A stretch of DNA of 64,000 nt from an uncultured Cohaesibacter sp. (GCF_963682185.1 NZ_OY821667.1:3237501-3301500), one strand, 5' to 3'; shown: positions 17,619 through 27,797, counted from the first letter of the stretch. Program-made: numbers and translations. Notes: generated by a model from the sequence alone, not told the origin.

Positions 17619-19058
17619 TCACCTAAGAGAGGATTGTTTGGAAGAGGACAGGAAAAGATCTGTCTGACGAATGGCCTGCCTGCCCTCAGTCAGAGTTTCC
17701 AACTGCCAGCCCGGTTCGCCCTTGTCTATGGTTGAGGGTCTGATGGTGAAAGCCATCGCCGGATCGTCCGTTTCGGGCCATGCGCGGATATTGTTGATCA
17801 CCTGGGATATCTTTTCAGCCAGAAGCTGGTCTCGACTGGAAAGGGTGCTGCGCTGGACCTTCCACAGATGCTGGAGCGACAGCTTGATGCTATCCGCATC
17901 AATCATGGAGCCTGCCAGATAAAGATGGGAGCGTGACTGATCTTGCGAGCCATCCAATGTCAAAGGCATGGCTGCCTTTGCTGCCTGCTGGGCAAGGGGG
18001 ACATTGCCTGCAATCAGACTTGAATAGGAGAGCAGCAGATAGAGGCTACGTCGTGCATCCATGTCAAACTCGGAGATGACCGTGTCAAGTTCTGCAAAAT
18101 TGCTGCCCTCTTTGCTCTCGCCAAAATGGCGCATGGCAATGGCAAAGCGACGCCGGAAATCCGAATTATAGATCGAGTTGTTGAACCGCCGCATATATTG
18201 CAGGGAATAGGCCTGAAACAGTCTGGTGTCATTCTCGGCCGCTGCTACCGAAACACCCCGGCGCAAAGCGGCTTCCTCTACGAGGGAGCCGGGCAACAGA
18301 AGACGGGCCTTGTCGATGGCAACCCGAGCATCCTCCAGATTGTCCGGCAGAGAGAGAATGGCTTGAACCAGAGCAATCTGCCCCCCCAATGTGGGGGAAA
18401 GAGACAGAGGGTCTATGGTTGAAAAGAGTGAATAGGCTTCATTCTTTCTGCCTTCGATATAGGCCAGCGCTCCTTTCAGCAAAGCAGGATCAATCGCAGG
18501 CGGCGGATCAAGCGACAAAAGCCTATGGCCCACCGCAGGATGTCCGCCCGAGAGCAGATGAATGACGGCTGCGCGCGCATTTTGTTCATTCTGCCAGACC
18601 TTGGCAGGCAATTCGAGAAAATGGCGGTTGAGATTGATAATCAGCTTGCGCTGGGCTTTGAGGGCCTGTGTGGAACCCTTCGCCGTCTGCGCTTGAAGAT
18701 TTTGAACCACGCGAACTTGTAGATAGGGCTGCATATCATCAACCGATGCATCGACAGCATGAGGAACAACCGTGCCATTTGCAGTCTGATCGGCGCTCGT
18801 GTCCGTGTCTTGCCCGGAAGAGACCGCAGATCTGGTTTCTGTTGCTTGCTCGTCACTCGCTCTGGCGGGCACCATGGAAACCCCTTCGATGACCCGGATC
18901 GCCTTGTGCTGATCGGCTGATTTGCCTGTTGTCTGGTCTGCCGTTTGGGCCGTCGCGCCGGAAAGGCTTGCGGCAGTGCATAGGCAGGCCAGCAGAGCTG
19001 AGGTCATCAGGCGGGTGCGAAGACTAAAGCTGTGCGCTGATGGAGTTTGCTTGATCAT
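17619..19058 (-). CDS. motC: Periplasmic motility protein MotC
   Basis: MotC is an alphaproteobacterial periplasmic protein that interacts with MotB and is required for motor function in S. meliloti. The 479-residue product has a signal peptide (about residues 1-38, ending ATA). A Thr/Ser/Asp-rich linker and a helical domain follow, with LQVRVVQNLQAQTAKGSTQA, HLLSGGHPAVGHRLL and ALAYIEGRKNEAYSLFSTID. Gene order motB-motC-fliK matches rhizobia. It overlaps motB by 4 bases. The cognate chaperone gene motE is at 806-1399. Confidence 0.92.
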   Translation of the reverse strand: MIKQTPSAHSFSLRTRLMTSALLACLCTAASLSGATAQTADQTTGKSADQHKAIRVIEGVSMVPARASDEQATETRSAVSSGQDTDTSADQTANGTVVPHAVDASVDDMQPYLQVRVVQNLQAQTAKGSTQALKAQRKLIINLNRHFLELPAKVWQNEQNARAAVIHLLSGGHPAVGHRLLSLDPPPAIDPALLKGALAYIEGRKNEAYSLFSTIDPLSLSPTLGGQIALVQAILSLPDNLEDARVAIDKARLLLPGSLVEEAALRRGVSVAAAENDTRLFQAYSLQYMRRFNNSIYNSDFRRRFAIAMRHFGESKEGSNFAELDTVISEFDMDARRSLYLLLSYSSLIAGNVPLAQQAAKAAMPLTLDGSQDQSRSHLYLAGSMIDADSIKLSLQHLWKVQRSTLSSRDQLLAEKISQVINNIRAWPETDDPAMAFTIRPSTIDKGEPGWQLETLTEGRQAIRQTDLFLSSSKQSSLR

Positions 19059-20560
19059 TGCGGTGCCTCTTTGCTCGGCTGCACGAGAATTTCAATGCGG
19101 CGGTTGTCATCGGCTTCCGGATCATCAGGATGCTTCAGGGCGCGATCGGCATAGCCTTCCACCCGGAGCAGACGGTTTTCATCCAGTCCACCACGGATCA
19201 GCATGAAGCGAGCCATGTGGGCGCGGGCTGTCGAGAGGCGCCAGTTGTCCGATTTGCCGTTGCGGAATGGGCGCGCATCGGTATGGCCCCGAATGATGAT
19301 GTTGCCCTTGACCTTTTTGAGGCTCTTGGCGATGCGTTCGAGCAGCGTAATGGATTGCGCGGTCGGCTCGGAAGACCCGATCGCGAACATGCCATAGTCC
19401 GCGCTGTCCGAAACATTGATGAGTATGTCATCGCCGCTTGTGGTTACGGTGAGTTCGTTGCCGATAGTCGGGCGTGGTTCCTCATTGAGGGCGGCATTCA
19501 GGACTGTTCTGAATTCATCCACCTGTCGGTCAAGAGCGCTGGTGCCTGCCGATTTGCCTATGGTGTCATTGACATCCGGACCAAGGCCGGTTGACTGGTG
19601 GGTGCTCACAGCAGCCTGCTCGGTTTGGGCCTCCCGCGCACTGCTCTTGCCTTGAGTTTCATTGATCTGAGCCTCTTTGCCGTCTGGTCCGGCACCCCGT
19701 TCTTCCATCGGGCTCTGGGAAGAGCCGACAGAAGCGGCAGAAGCCATGGCAAAGCCGGTCTGCGAAGAGCCTGCGTCTGAAGCGCTGGCGTCAGGGGCCG
19801 CGTCTTCAACTGAAAGGCTCTCGCCCTCTGAGGAGCGGGCCTGAGACTGATCGGAGTCCTGCCCCGCTATGGAGAAATTGGAAGAGGTGGCTTCCTCTGT
19901 CATATCCATTTCGTCGAGCGAGAGGGGATTGAGACGCCAGGAAAGAGGGGCAAATGGATCGCGCATGGCTTCGCCGCCTGAGCCTTCGATCTGGCTATCA
20001 TTCTGGGCAAGGCTCTGCGTGGTGTCGGTATCGTCCTGAGACTGGCTTGCGGCGACTTTTCCCTTCATCACGATGCGGTCAAGAACCCCGTAAGGATCTG
20101 AAAAAATTTCAGCTTCGGTAAAGGTTGGCAGCGGCCTGCTATCTTCTTTACCCCGAGAACGGGCCGCACTCGTTTGTCTACTCGGCCCATTGGCCTCTGC
20201 CGGGGCCTCCGACAGGGAGAGCGCGCGCCCGTCATCTGCGTCATCCTGCGGGGACGATGCCTTGGGAGGCGTGGCTTCTGGGCCGACTTTCATATCCTTT
20301 GGATCTGGATCTTCCAGTCCCTTGGGAAAGGATGTCATGGCCGAGAGTTTTACCGGGTTGAAATAGCGTGCGATATGCTTCTTGGCTGCATCATCGGTGC
20401 TGGAGATCAGCCACATGACCATGAAAAAGGCCATCATAGCCGTCATGAAGTCGGCGTGGGCGATCTTCCATACGCCGCTATGGGGTTTTTCGATATTGAT
20501 ATCATGGCGGCGGCGAATGATGATCAATTCCTTTTCTTGTGTCTGTTCCAGATCAGTCAT
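19055..20560 (-). CDS. motB: Flagellar stator protein MotB with a long linker
   Basis: MotB anchors the stator to peptidoglycan and carries the proton-binding Asp. The 501-residue protein has a short basic N-terminus and one membrane helix containing HADFMTAMMAFFMVMWL (Asp about residue 37). After a long disordered linker (about 55-380), an OmpA-like peptidoglycan-binding domain follows with IIIRGHTDARPF, NWRLSTARAHMARFML and EGYADRALKHPDDPEADDNR. The linker is much longer than in enterobacterial MotB and is rich in Ser, Ala, Gln and acidic residues. Length is also large for a rhizobial MotB. It overlaps motC (4 bases) and the fliH-like gene (8 bases). The partner motA is in another operon. 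Confidence 0.95.
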   Translation of the reverse strand: MTDLEQTQEKELIIIRRRHDINIEKPHSGVWKIAHADFMTAMMAFFMVMWLISSTDDAAKKHIARYFNPVKLSAMTSFPKGLEDPDPKDMKVGPEATPPKASSPQDDADDGRALSLSEAPAEANGPSRQTSAARSRGKEDSRPLPTFTEAEIFSDPYGVLDRIVMKGKVAASQSQDDTDTTQSLAQNDSQIEGSGGEAMRDPFAPLSWRLNPLSLDEMDMTEEATSSNFSIAGQDSDQSQARSSEGESLSVEDAAPDASASDAGSSQTGFAMASAASVGSSQSPMEERGAGPDGKEAQINETQGKSSAREAQTEQAAVSTHQSTGLGPDVNDTIGKSAGTSALDRQVDEFRTVLNAALNEEPRPTIGNELTVTTSGDDILINVSDSADYGMFAIGSSEPTAQSITLLERIAKSLKKVKGNIIIRGHTDARPFRNGKSDNWRLSTARAHMARFMLIRGGLDENRLLRVEGYADRALKHPDDPEADDNRRIEILVQPSKEAPQ

Positions 20561-21260
20561 CTTGCACCGCCTCTTCCAGTTGGGTCAGATAATCGGAAAT
20601 ACGCGTTTCGAAAACGCAAGAATCCACCTTGAGGGAAAGCTCGGTGGGTTCGTCCTGCAGATTTTGGGGAGCAACGTCGCCCACAAGTGCCGAGAGCTTT
20701 TCGCAATCCACTGCCGAGCTTAGTTGCTCAAGCAGATTTTCCGGGCCGCGCAAGATCGGGCTTTCTGCAACACAAACATGCAATGCCCGCTCGGCGACGT
20801 CAGAAAAGATCTCGATGATGCGGCGATGCGCCTGTTCCGCAAGAAAAGGCTGGAGCATTTCGGCCACCTGATCGGCAAGCTCGTTTTTGATCTCCACCAT
20901 CTGATCGGCGACATGTCCATGAAGCTGGCGATGCAGCTCGGCGGCCAGCACCTGTTTCATGGCGTCGAATTCCTCGCGCAGTTTCAGCCGCTGCAGCGAT
21001 AGCTGTTCCTGCCAGAGGAGTTCCGCGTCCTTCAGACCATTGGCCCAGGCTTCTGTACAATCGCTTTGGGTTTCCGCCCGCGCTTGGGGCGCCTCGACTT
21101 GCTTTGCAATTGGCAGTAGGCGATCAAGCCCGCCGAAGACAATCTCGGTTGGCTCTGTTTTGCCATGTGGCTTGACGTTGCCCAATGGTTTGACCTCGGC
21201 CTTGTCAAGAGGCTTATCCTTGACGGATGGGATCAGGTCTTTGAGTGGGATCGTCATCAA
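20553..21260 (-). CDS. FliH-like export ATPase regulator candidate
   Basis: A 235-residue protein between fliF and motB with the layout expected of FliH, the cytoplasmic regulator of the FliI ATPase. The N-terminus is Pro/Lys-rich. Residues about 75-150 form a long amphipathic helical/coiled-coil stretch (WQEQLSLQRLKLREEFDAMK...). The C-terminal domain ends in VDSCVFETRISDYLTQLEEA, which resembles the FliH C-terminus. No other fliH candidate is seen in the window, which supports the call by elimination. Similarity is weak, so function is inferred. It overlaps fliF by 4 bases and motB by 8. Confidence 0.6.
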   Translation of the reverse strand: MMTIPLKDLIPSVKDKPLDKAEVKPLGNVKPHGKTEPTEIVFGGLDRLLPIAKQVEAPQARAETQSDCTEAWANGLKDAELLWQEQLSLQRLKLREEFDAMKQVLAAELHRQLHGHVADQMVEIKNELADQVAEMLQPFLAEQAHRRIIEIFSDVAERALHVCVAESPILRGPENLLEQLSSAVDCEKLSALVGDVAPQNLQDEPTELSLKVDSCVFETRISDYLTQLEEAVQDD

Positions 21261-22897
21261 GCCGTCTCCGATTCATAGAACCACTGTTTAAGGATTGCGG
21301 CGGACTGCTCTTCGTTCATTTCGACCACCCTTTCCAGCTTGCGCACAGGGGAGGCATCCAGCTTCTTGGACAATTCCTCAATCAAGCCGGCATGGGTACT
21401 CGGATCAGAGGCCGGATAGCCCAGTTCGTCATCAAGGCCAAGCTCAAGGGCGGCTTCTTCGGGGGCATTGTCATTCGCTACCGGTTTTGGAACCAGGGCA
21501 CTGATTGCCGGTCGCAGGCCGAACCAGATCAGCAAGGTGGAGACCACCAGAATACTCACGGCATTGACCACGTTGCCCGACTGCTGCAACAGTACCTGGG
21601 TTACGGTCAGCGGTGGCAGTGGTTCAAGTTCGCCGGTGCCGGCCTGGAAATCGACTACGGCAACTTTGATCTGATCCCCACGGGCGGCATTCAGGCCTGC
21701 CGCAGAAGAAGCCAACTGGCTGATTTCTTCGATATGCTTGTTGATGGCAGTGTTGATCGTTGCTTCATCGGCGCCATCACCCAAAGTTTCCAGAAGGTGG
21801 GCCCGGTTGACCAACACAGCGATGGAGAGACGTTCCACATCATAGCCCTCGCGGGTCTGCTCGACCTTCTTGGTTGAAATCTCGTAGTTGATCGTTTCCT
21901 CGCGGCGTTGATTTTCTTCCACCGATTGTTCGCTGCCGCTGTTGTCGACCTGTTCATCAGGGAGATTCTGCTCCACCGTGGTCGGTGGCTGAGAGCTGGC
22001 ATTCTGGGCGCTTTCGCTTGAACGAACGGTCTGGATGCTGCGCTCGATGCGGCTGTCTGGGTCAAAAATCGTCTGCGCAACACGCTCCTTGTCCGTATTG
22101 AGCGTGGCGGCAACGGAAACCTGAAAGTTGGGAAGGCCAAGATAGGGTGTAAGGGTCTTGCGGATATTTTCCTGAATGCGATCAGAGACGAGCGTTTCGA
22201 GCCCGGCCATTTCGCCAGCGGAAGAGGCATCTTTGCCCTGACCGGATGCCAGCAGCTCGCCGGAGGAATCCAGCACCGTCACTTCGGCCGGTTTCATGCC
22301 CGGAACAGCGGCTGCCACCAGATAGCGGATGGCTTGAGCCGTCTGGAATTCCCCGGTGCCCGATCCCCGGATGACAACAGAAGCCGAAGGCAGCTGGTCC
22401 TTCTTGCGGAAGGACCCCTTTTCCGGCAACACGATATGCACGCGTGCCGACTGCACATCCTTCATCGACTGGATCGTTCGGCCCAATTCGCCTTCCAGCG
22501 CCCGAACGCGCGTAATCTCCTGCATGAAAGACGTAAGGCCCAGAGAGCCGAGATTGTCGAAAAGCTCATATCCTGCACTATCGCCGCGGGGCAATCCTCT
22601 TTCGGCCAGCAACATGCGGGCGCGCGACGCCGAGGAATGGTTGACGAGAACCGCCGAGCTTTCCGTGTTGACGTCAAAGCGGATGCCCGAATCCTGCAAG
22701 GCAGAGCCGATCCGCGTGATGTCTTCCCGGTCCAGTCCGGAATAAAGCACGGTCATCTGGGGTTTGGAGAGAAAATACGCCCCACCCCCGACCAACATAA
22801 GGGTCATAAGCCCGATAAGGCCAAGAGCCATGAGTCTTCTGGGACCGAGCTCTTTGAGATTTGCCAATATTTTTTCGGCTTGTTCACTTCCAGGCAT
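21257..22897 (-). CDS. fliF: Flagellar MS-ring protein FliF
   Basis: FliF forms the inner-membrane MS-ring and houses the export gate. The 546-residue protein has two membrane helices (about 24-44 and about 430-450). Between them the ring-building region includes VLYSGLDREDITRIGSALQD, AERGLPRGDSAGYELFDN and SARVHIVLPEKGSFRKKDQL. The C-terminal cytoplasmic end binds FliG and reads RKLERVVEMNEEQSAAILKQ then WFYE. Order and length are typical. It is the first gene of the fliF-fliH-motB-motC-fliK run. Confidence 0.97.
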   Translation of the reverse strand: MPGSEQAEKILANLKELGPRRLMALGLIGLMTLMLVGGGAYFLSKPQMTVLYSGLDREDITRIGSALQDSGIRFDVNTESSAVLVNHSSASRARMLLAERGLPRGDSAGYELFDNLGSLGLTSFMQEITRVRALEGELGRTIQSMKDVQSARVHIVLPEKGSFRKKDQLPSASVVIRGSGTGEFQTAQAIRYLVAAAVPGMKPAEVTVLDSSGELLASGQGKDASSAGEMAGLETLVSDRIQENIRKTLTPYLGLPNFQVSVAATLNTDKERVAQTIFDPDSRIERSIQTVRSSESAQNASSQPPTTVEQNLPDEQVDNSGSEQSVEENQRREETINYEISTKKVEQTREGYDVERLSIAVLVNRAHLLETLGDGADEATINTAINKHIEEISQLASSAAGLNAARGDQIKVAVVDFQAGTGELEPLPPLTVTQVLLQQSGNVVNAVSILVVSTLLIWFGLRPAISALVPKPVANDNAPEEAALELGLDDELGYPASDPSTHAGLIEELSKKLDASPVRKLERVVEMNEEQSAAILKQWFYESETA

Positions 22898-23025
22898 CGA
22901 AATTCAACCCTCTTTCAAGCAAAAGGAAACGTCTCTTGTGACTATGGGCTGGCAAACTTGTGCGAAGCCTGTGCCGCGCGGTTGAATTGAAAATTCCTGA
23001 CTAAAATCAGTGTGGTGGAATGGAG

Positions 23026-23055
23026 AAAAGGCGCACCCGTATGGATGCGCCTTTT
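23026..23055 (-). terminator. Terminator after the flagellin gene
   Basis: AAAAGGCGCA pairs perfectly with TGCGCCTTTT around a 10-base loop. Read on the minus strand it ends in TTTT directly after the stem, about 40 bases after the flagellin stop. Confidence 0.9.
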
Positions 23056-23092
23056 ACAGCTGTCAAAATCAAGAGCCCACTTATTGAACAGC

Positions 23093-24010
23093 TTACTGGA
23101 ACAGAGACAGAATGCTCTCAGAACCAGAGTTGGCAATCGAGAGAGCCTGAATGCCGAGCTGCTGCTGCACCTGAAGAGCTTTCAGGCGAGTGGATTCTTC
23201 GTTCATGTCCGCATCTACCAGCTGGCCGATACCACGATCAATGGCGTCAGTCAGAGCAGAAATGAAGTCATTCTGCAGATCGACGCGGGTTTTGATCGAA
23301 CCAAGGTTGGTTGCTGCATCGGTGATGCTGCTCAGGGCCGCATCTACGTCATCGATCAGAGAGTCAAGACCAGTCAGGTCATCGTCCGTAACGGCGGAAA
23401 TGTCAAAGTCAGAGACACTTGCACCGGTTACGTTTGTACCGATCGTGATGGCACTATCAAGGATACCAGTATTGGCACCAGCACTATCGAAAAGCTGGAT
23501 ACCAGCAAGATCGACGTCGATGGTTTCAATCTGGACGGCACCAGAGCTGTCACGGCTGAAAGAACTAACGATACTTTTGGTTGGTGTGGTGGCCGGGTCA
23601 CTGCTGAGCCAGTTTTCAGAGTTGAACACAGCAGAATCCGAAATGGATTTCAGCTGGTTCTGCAGCTCGGTGATATCCGACTGGATTTTGGCGCGATCAA
23701 GACCAGGTTCCTTGGCGGCAACCAGCTTGTTCTTGATCTCTTCCATCACATCAACGGTTGAGTTCATGGCCGTGTACATGGTGTCAACGGTAGCAGCACC
23801 AAGACCAAGGGCGTCCTGCACAGCAGAAAGAGCACCATTATCTGAACGCATGGTCGTAGCGATGGACCAGTAAGCAGCGTTATCTTCTGCACCGGAAACA
23901 CGCAGACCAGTGGAAATGCGTTCCTGAGTAGCGTCCAGATTTTTGTTCGTGGCGTTCAGGGTCTGCAAAGCAGTCATTGCAGAAGTGTTGGTCAGAATAC
24001 TGTTAGACAT
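23093..24010 (-). CDS. fliC: Flagellin
   Basis: The single filament protein seen in this locus, 305 residues. Both conserved ends are present: N-terminal SILTNTSAMTALQTLNATNK, ERISTGLRVSGAEDNAAYW; C-terminal SRLKALQVQQQLGIQALSIA then NSGSESILSLF. The middle, surface-exposed part is short. The ATG at 24010, beginning MSNSILTN after an AAAGGGA site, is preferred over an upstream ATG in the same frame. It is monocistronic with its own terminator. FlbT and FlaF (10447-11324) are the likely post-transcriptional regulators. Several rhizobia carry multiple flagellin copies; only one is here. Confidence 0.97.
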   Translation of the reverse strand: MSNSILTNTSAMTALQTLNATNKNLDATQERISTGLRVSGAEDNAAYWSIATTMRSDNGALSAVQDALGLGAATVDTMYTAMNSTVDVMEEIKNKLVAAKEPGLDRAKIQSDITELQNQLKSISDSAVFNSENWLSSDPATTPTKSIVSSFSRDSSGAVQIETIDVDLAGIQLFDSAGANTGILDSAITIGTNVTGASVSDFDISAVTDDDLTGLDSLIDDVDAALSSITDAATNLGSIKTRVDLQNDFISALTDAIDRGIGQLVDADMNEESTRLKALQVQQQLGIQALSIANSGSESILSLFQ

Positions 24011-24218
24011 GATTATGTCCCTTTCAAAAATAGAAGATAGAGGGGACATTCCGGGCTTTTATCCGGGACAACAGGGCGGCTTCATGCCTTTGAGCATTTG
24101 GTTTAGGTTCTGCTCAACCTGTCGTGCTTCTCACCATAATGAGCAGACCTTGCCTCAGGCTGACCAGTCTGTCGAGGCGCGACATTTCTTATCCAGCTCT
24201 TGCTGATAGAAGCATGAA

Positions 24219-24252
24219 CAAAAAGAAAAGCCCCTTTAAAAAAAGGGGCTTT
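24219..24252 (-). terminator. Terminator ending the flgF-fliR operon
   Basis: AAAGCCCC pairs with GGGGCTTT around an AT-only loop. On the minus strand it is followed by TCTTTTT. It lies about 45 bases after the stop of the FliJ-like gene. Confidence 0.9.
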
Positions 24253-24297
24253 CCGAGAATGATATGGAGAGTGGAAAAGAGCAAAATAGGTGTTTCT

Positions 24298-24696
24298 TCA
24301 AGGGTGATCTACGCGCGGATTTGTAACAATTTCAAGGATTTCCAGATTGTCTGATTTTTCCTGTTCCTTGCGTTCCTTATCTTCCACCATGGTTAAAAAG
24401 CGTCGCACCGATTCCATGGTGGTGCCATGTTTGCGCAGCTGCTGTTGCAGCACTTCGAGCGCCTGATCCAGCTCTGCCCGCTCTCGGGCCACTTTTTTGA
24501 GCTGCTTGGCATGGGATGCCATCAGGGCATTGACCAGAATGGGATCGCCTTCGGCCATCATTCTGACCAATGAGGCTTCCTTTTCCCGCAAATGCGTTTT
24601 CTGTTGAACCGTCTGTTCAACCGCTTGCAGGGTGCTTTTGTGCATTTGTTCCTGGGCGTGGAGAAGTCTGCGAAGTCGTTCTGTTCTTTTTGACAT
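24298..24696 (-). CDS. FliJ-like coiled-coil protein
   Basis: A 132-residue protein predicted to be almost entirely helical and highly charged (MSKRTERLRRLLHAQEQMHK ... KVARERAELDQALEVLQQQL). Size, heptad-like pattern and basic N-terminus resemble FliJ, the export chaperone-escort that binds FliI and FlhA. It sits 12 bases after fliR instead of after fliI, as similar small genes do in rhizobia. Sequence identity to FliJ cannot be judged by eye because coiled coils are low-complexity, so this is a structural guess. Confidence 0.55.
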   Translation of the reverse strand: MSKRTERLRRLLHAQEQMHKSTLQAVEQTVQQKTHLREKEASLVRMMAEGDPILVNALMASHAKQLKKVARERAELDQALEVLQQQLRKHGTTMESVRRFLTMVEDKERKEQEKSDNLEILEIVTNPRVDHP

Positions 24697-24708
24697 GGTC
24701 TCTCTTCT

Positions 24709-25461
24709 TCATCGGCTAAGGGCGATCGAAAGGGCGTCGATAAAAATTCCCACCATTTCACTGACAACAAACATGGTCAGCAAAAGGCCACCCATGAGAA
24801 TGAATGGCATGGATACGAAATAGACCGGGATCTGCGGTGTGAATTTGTTCAGCAGGCCAAGGGACAGGTTAGCGAGCACGGCATACAGCACAAAAGGGCT
24901 CGAGACGCGCAAAGCAACCAGAAAGGCCTCGGTCAATGTGTCTACAAACTGGATGAGTGAGCCCTGCACATCAAAGGTCAGTCCTGGAGGAATGACCGAG
25001 AAGGACGACACCAGTCCGGAAATCAGCTGCCAATGCAATCCCGATATAAAGATCATGACAATGGCCGTCATCGAGATGATGTTGACCATCGGGGGCAGGG
25101 CATCGTTGGATTCCAGCGAACTGCCACCCATGGCGGCAAGATTCATGAACATGGCCGCGTAGCTGCCCATGGTTTCCAGAGCGGTCATGAAAATCCGGCC
25201 GATGAAACCGATGGTGATGCCGGTCATTAGTTCGGTGGTGATCAACAGAAATACGCGATCCAGATTGGTGTCCGGCAGGCTCTTCATGACCGGGGCCAAC
25301 AACAGGGGCGCAAGGCCGATGGAGACGGCGATTGAAATGAACAGCCGCACATTCATCGGAATACGCGAGCTGCCAAAACCGGGCATGATCATCAGGCAAC
25401 CACCAATGCGGCACTGGATCAGGAAAACGGCGAGCAATGTTGTGGGTTGTATCCAGGCCAT
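24709..25461 (-). CDS. fliR: Flagellar export gate protein FliR
   Basis: FliR is the third pore component of the flagellar export gate. The 250-residue protein has about six hydrophobic segments with FLIQCRIGGCLMIMPGFGSS, RIPMNVRLFISIAVSIGLAP, ELMTGITIGFIGRIFMTALE and the C-terminal NKFTPQIPVYFVSMPFILMG. The length is normal. It follows flhA by 6 bases, an arrangement common in alphaproteobacteria. Confidence 0.96.
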   Translation of the reverse strand: MAWIQPTTLLAVFLIQCRIGGCLMIMPGFGSSRIPMNVRLFISIAVSIGLAPLLLAPVMKSLPDTNLDRVFLLITTELMTGITIGFIGRIFMTALETMGSYAAMFMNLAAMGGSSLESNDALPPMVNIISMTAIVMIFISGLHWQLISGLVSSFSVIPPGLTFDVQGSLIQFVDTLTEAFLVALRVSSPFVLYAVLANLSLGLLNKFTPQIPVYFVSMPFILMGGLLLTMFVVSEMVGIFIDALSIALSR

Positions 25462-25467
25462 GGCAAA

Positions 25468-27561
25468 TCAGGACACGCTTCCGATGGTGATCAGCTCGAC
25501 GCCGCGCGACACTTCCAGATGAGAGAGCACGGGCAGGGTCGGGAATAGGCGTTCAACGATCATGCGCACATAACTGCGGGCCTCAGGTGTGGTGAGCAGG
25601 GCGTAGCTCTGCTGGTTGGCGGTCTGCTCATGCACGACCTTGGTCAATTGCTGGCCAAACTGTTCAACCAGCTGCGGCTCCAGATCGATTTCGATGATAT
25701 CGCCCTTGGCATCGCGTTTGAGCGCTTCATGGAAGGCCAGATCCCAGCGATTGCCCAGCCGGATGACACAGAGCTTGCCACCTTTTGCCAGATCGCCACA
25801 GATCTGTTGTCCCATGCGCACGCGCACATGCTCGACAACCTCTTCGGAGCGGCGCACATGGGGTGCGATTTCTGCAATGGCTTCCAGAATGAGATGCAGG
25901 TTGCGGATGGAAACACGCTCGGCCAGCAGCAGCTTGAGCACGGCCTGCAAGCCGGAGAAGCTGATATGGGCCGGGCAGATATCGTCGATCAGCTTTTTGT
26001 ATTCCGGATCAAGACGATTGATCAGATGGCGCATATCCTTATAGGAGAGCAGTTGCGGCAGGTTGTTGCGGATCACTTCGCTCAAATGCGTCAGCACGAT
26101 CGTGGTGCTGTCCACCGAGTTGAGACCGATGCGGTCTACCTCGCCCTGATAGGCGCTAGGAACCCAGATGCCGGGCATACCAAAGGCTGGTTCACGGGTT
26201 GGCTCGCCGGGCAGGCTTGCGGTCTTGTCTGGACCGGCCAGAACCAATAGCTCACCCACGCGCAGCTCATGGCTGGCGATGATCGTGCCGTGAATCTTGA
26301 TTTCATAGCTTTTGGGCGGCAGTGCCAGGCTGTCGGTGAGATGGATATCTGGAACAACGAAGCCATAATCCTCGGCGAATTTGCGGCGCATCTTGGCCAC
26401 GCGGTTGGCCAGATCATCGCGAGATGTCAGCATTTGCGCGGTCAGTTGCTTACCAAGGCAGAGTTCGATCTCTGCAGTTTTGAGGCTTGGCTTGGCCGAC
26501 AGGCGATCCTGATCTTCCTTCTTCTTGGTTGCGATCATGGCCCGGCGTGCCTTCTCGGCCTCTTCCTCGGCCAGACGCTTGGGAATGGAATAGCCGGTAA
26601 AGATCATCACACCTGCCAGCGCAGCAAAAGGAAGCACCGGCAGACCGGGCATGATGGCCAGAATGATCATCAGGCTGGCAGCCACAAACAGGGCGCGGGG
26701 ATATTTGCCAAGCTGTCCCATCACAGCCTTTTCAGCCGAACCGCGCGTGCCGCCCTTGGAGACCAGCAGACCTGCCGCCAGAGAGACGATGAGCGCAGGA
26801 ATCTGCGAGACGAGGCCGTCACCCACAGACAGTTTCGTAAAGACATCGGATGCTTCGGCCATCGTCATGCCATGGCGGGTGGCGCCTATGACAATGCCGC
26901 CGAAAATATTCACTGCCGTAATGATGAGACCGGCAATGGCATCCCCGCGGACAAATTTGGATGCACCATCCATGGCGCCGAAAAAGGAGCTTTCCTCTTC
27001 CAGCTCACTCCGACGGGCCTGTGCGGCCTTGTCGTCGATGAGACCGGCATTGAGGTCGGCGTCAATGGCCATCTGCTTGCCGGGAATGGCATCAAGCGTA
27101 AAGCGGGCGCCCACTTCGGCGATACGGGTCGCGCCTTTGGTGATCACCAGAAAGTTCACGATCACCAGAATTGTGAAGACGATCAGACCAATAACAAAGT
27201 CACCGCTCATCACAAATTGCGAGAAGCCGTTGATGATATTGCCCGCAGCGTCGAGCCCTTTGTGCCCCTGCGACAAGATCATCCGCGTCGTTGCGATATT
27301 GAGTGACAGGCGCAGCATGGTGGCAATCAGCAGAATGGTTGGAAATGAGGAGAATTCCAACGGTTTCTGAATCCACAGGGCGACCATCAGGATCAGGATA
27401 GACAGGGCGATTGACAGGGACAGGCCAATATCGATGAGGATCGGTGGAATGGGCAGAAACAGGATCGTCAAAATGATAACGATACCGAACGCAAAGCCGA
27501 CATCCCGACCTTTTTTCTCAGAATTCATTCCAATTGGTGCGACGACTTGGCTGTCGGACAT
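25468..27561 (-). CDS. flhA: Flagellar export protein FlhA
   Basis: FlhA is the large export-gate protein whose cytoplasmic ring docks substrates and chaperones. The 697-residue protein has eight predicted membrane helices in its first half. The signature region [20 protein letters not shown], then [19 protein letters not shown] is intact. A cytoplasmic half follows with [40 protein letters not shown] and [20 protein letters not shown]. It heads the flhA-fliR-fliJ-like group, with a 236-base gap before it in which I see no gene. Confidence 0.97.
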   Translation of the reverse strand: MSDSQVVAPIGMNSEKKGRDVGFAFGIVIILTILFLPIPPILIDIGLSLSIALSILILMVALWIQKPLEFSSFPTILLIATMLRLSLNIATTRMILSQGHKGLDAAGNIINGFSQFVMSGDFVIGLIVFTILVIVNFLVITKGATRIAEVGARFTLDAIPGKQMAIDADLNAGLIDDKAAQARRSELEEESSFFGAMDGASKFVRGDAIAGLIITAVNIFGGIVIGATRHGMTMAEASDVFTKLSVGDGLVSQIPALIVSLAAGLLVSKGGTRGSAEKAVMGQLGKYPRALFVAASLMIILAIMPGLPVLPFAALAGVMIFTGYSIPKRLAEEEAEKARRAMIATKKKEDQDRLSAKPSLKTAEIELCLGKQLTAQMLTSRDDLANRVAKMRRKFAEDYGFVVPDIHLTDSLALPPKSYEIKIHGTIIASHELRVGELLVLAGPDKTASLPGEPTREPAFGMPGIWVPSAYQGEVDRIGLNSVDSTTIVLTHLSEVIRNNLPQLLSYKDMRHLINRLDPEYKKLIDDICPAHISFSGLQAVLKLLLAERVSIRNLHLILEAIAEIAPHVRRSEEVVEHVRVRMGQQICGDLAKGGKLCVIRLGNRWDLAFHEALKRDAKGDIIEIDLEPQLVEQFGQQLTKVVHEQTANQQSYALLTTPEARSYVRMIVERLFPTLPVLSHLEVSRGVELITIGSVS

Positions 27562-27797
27562 GTCGCTCTCCGTTGTTCGTTGCGTGCGTTCTAAGATGCA
27601 TAGGCAAGCTTGCGTCGGGCTTGTTCCCCAGCCTGCAGGGTCTCACCCATTGCGCTAATGCTTGTTAGAAACGATGCAAAAGCGGCCATGCACTGGCTTG
27701 CAAGCTGCCACTTGATGGGGGCAGCCAAAGCCAGAGTGTCTTTGTTCAAGAGCCGGCATTAGAGTGAAACAGTGCGTCTGAGCCGGGAATGCCGGGA

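Noticed and set aside
26269-27306. 345-codon plus-strand frame opposite flhA
   Set aside because: His/Arg/Gln-rich shadow with no motif; flhA is certain.
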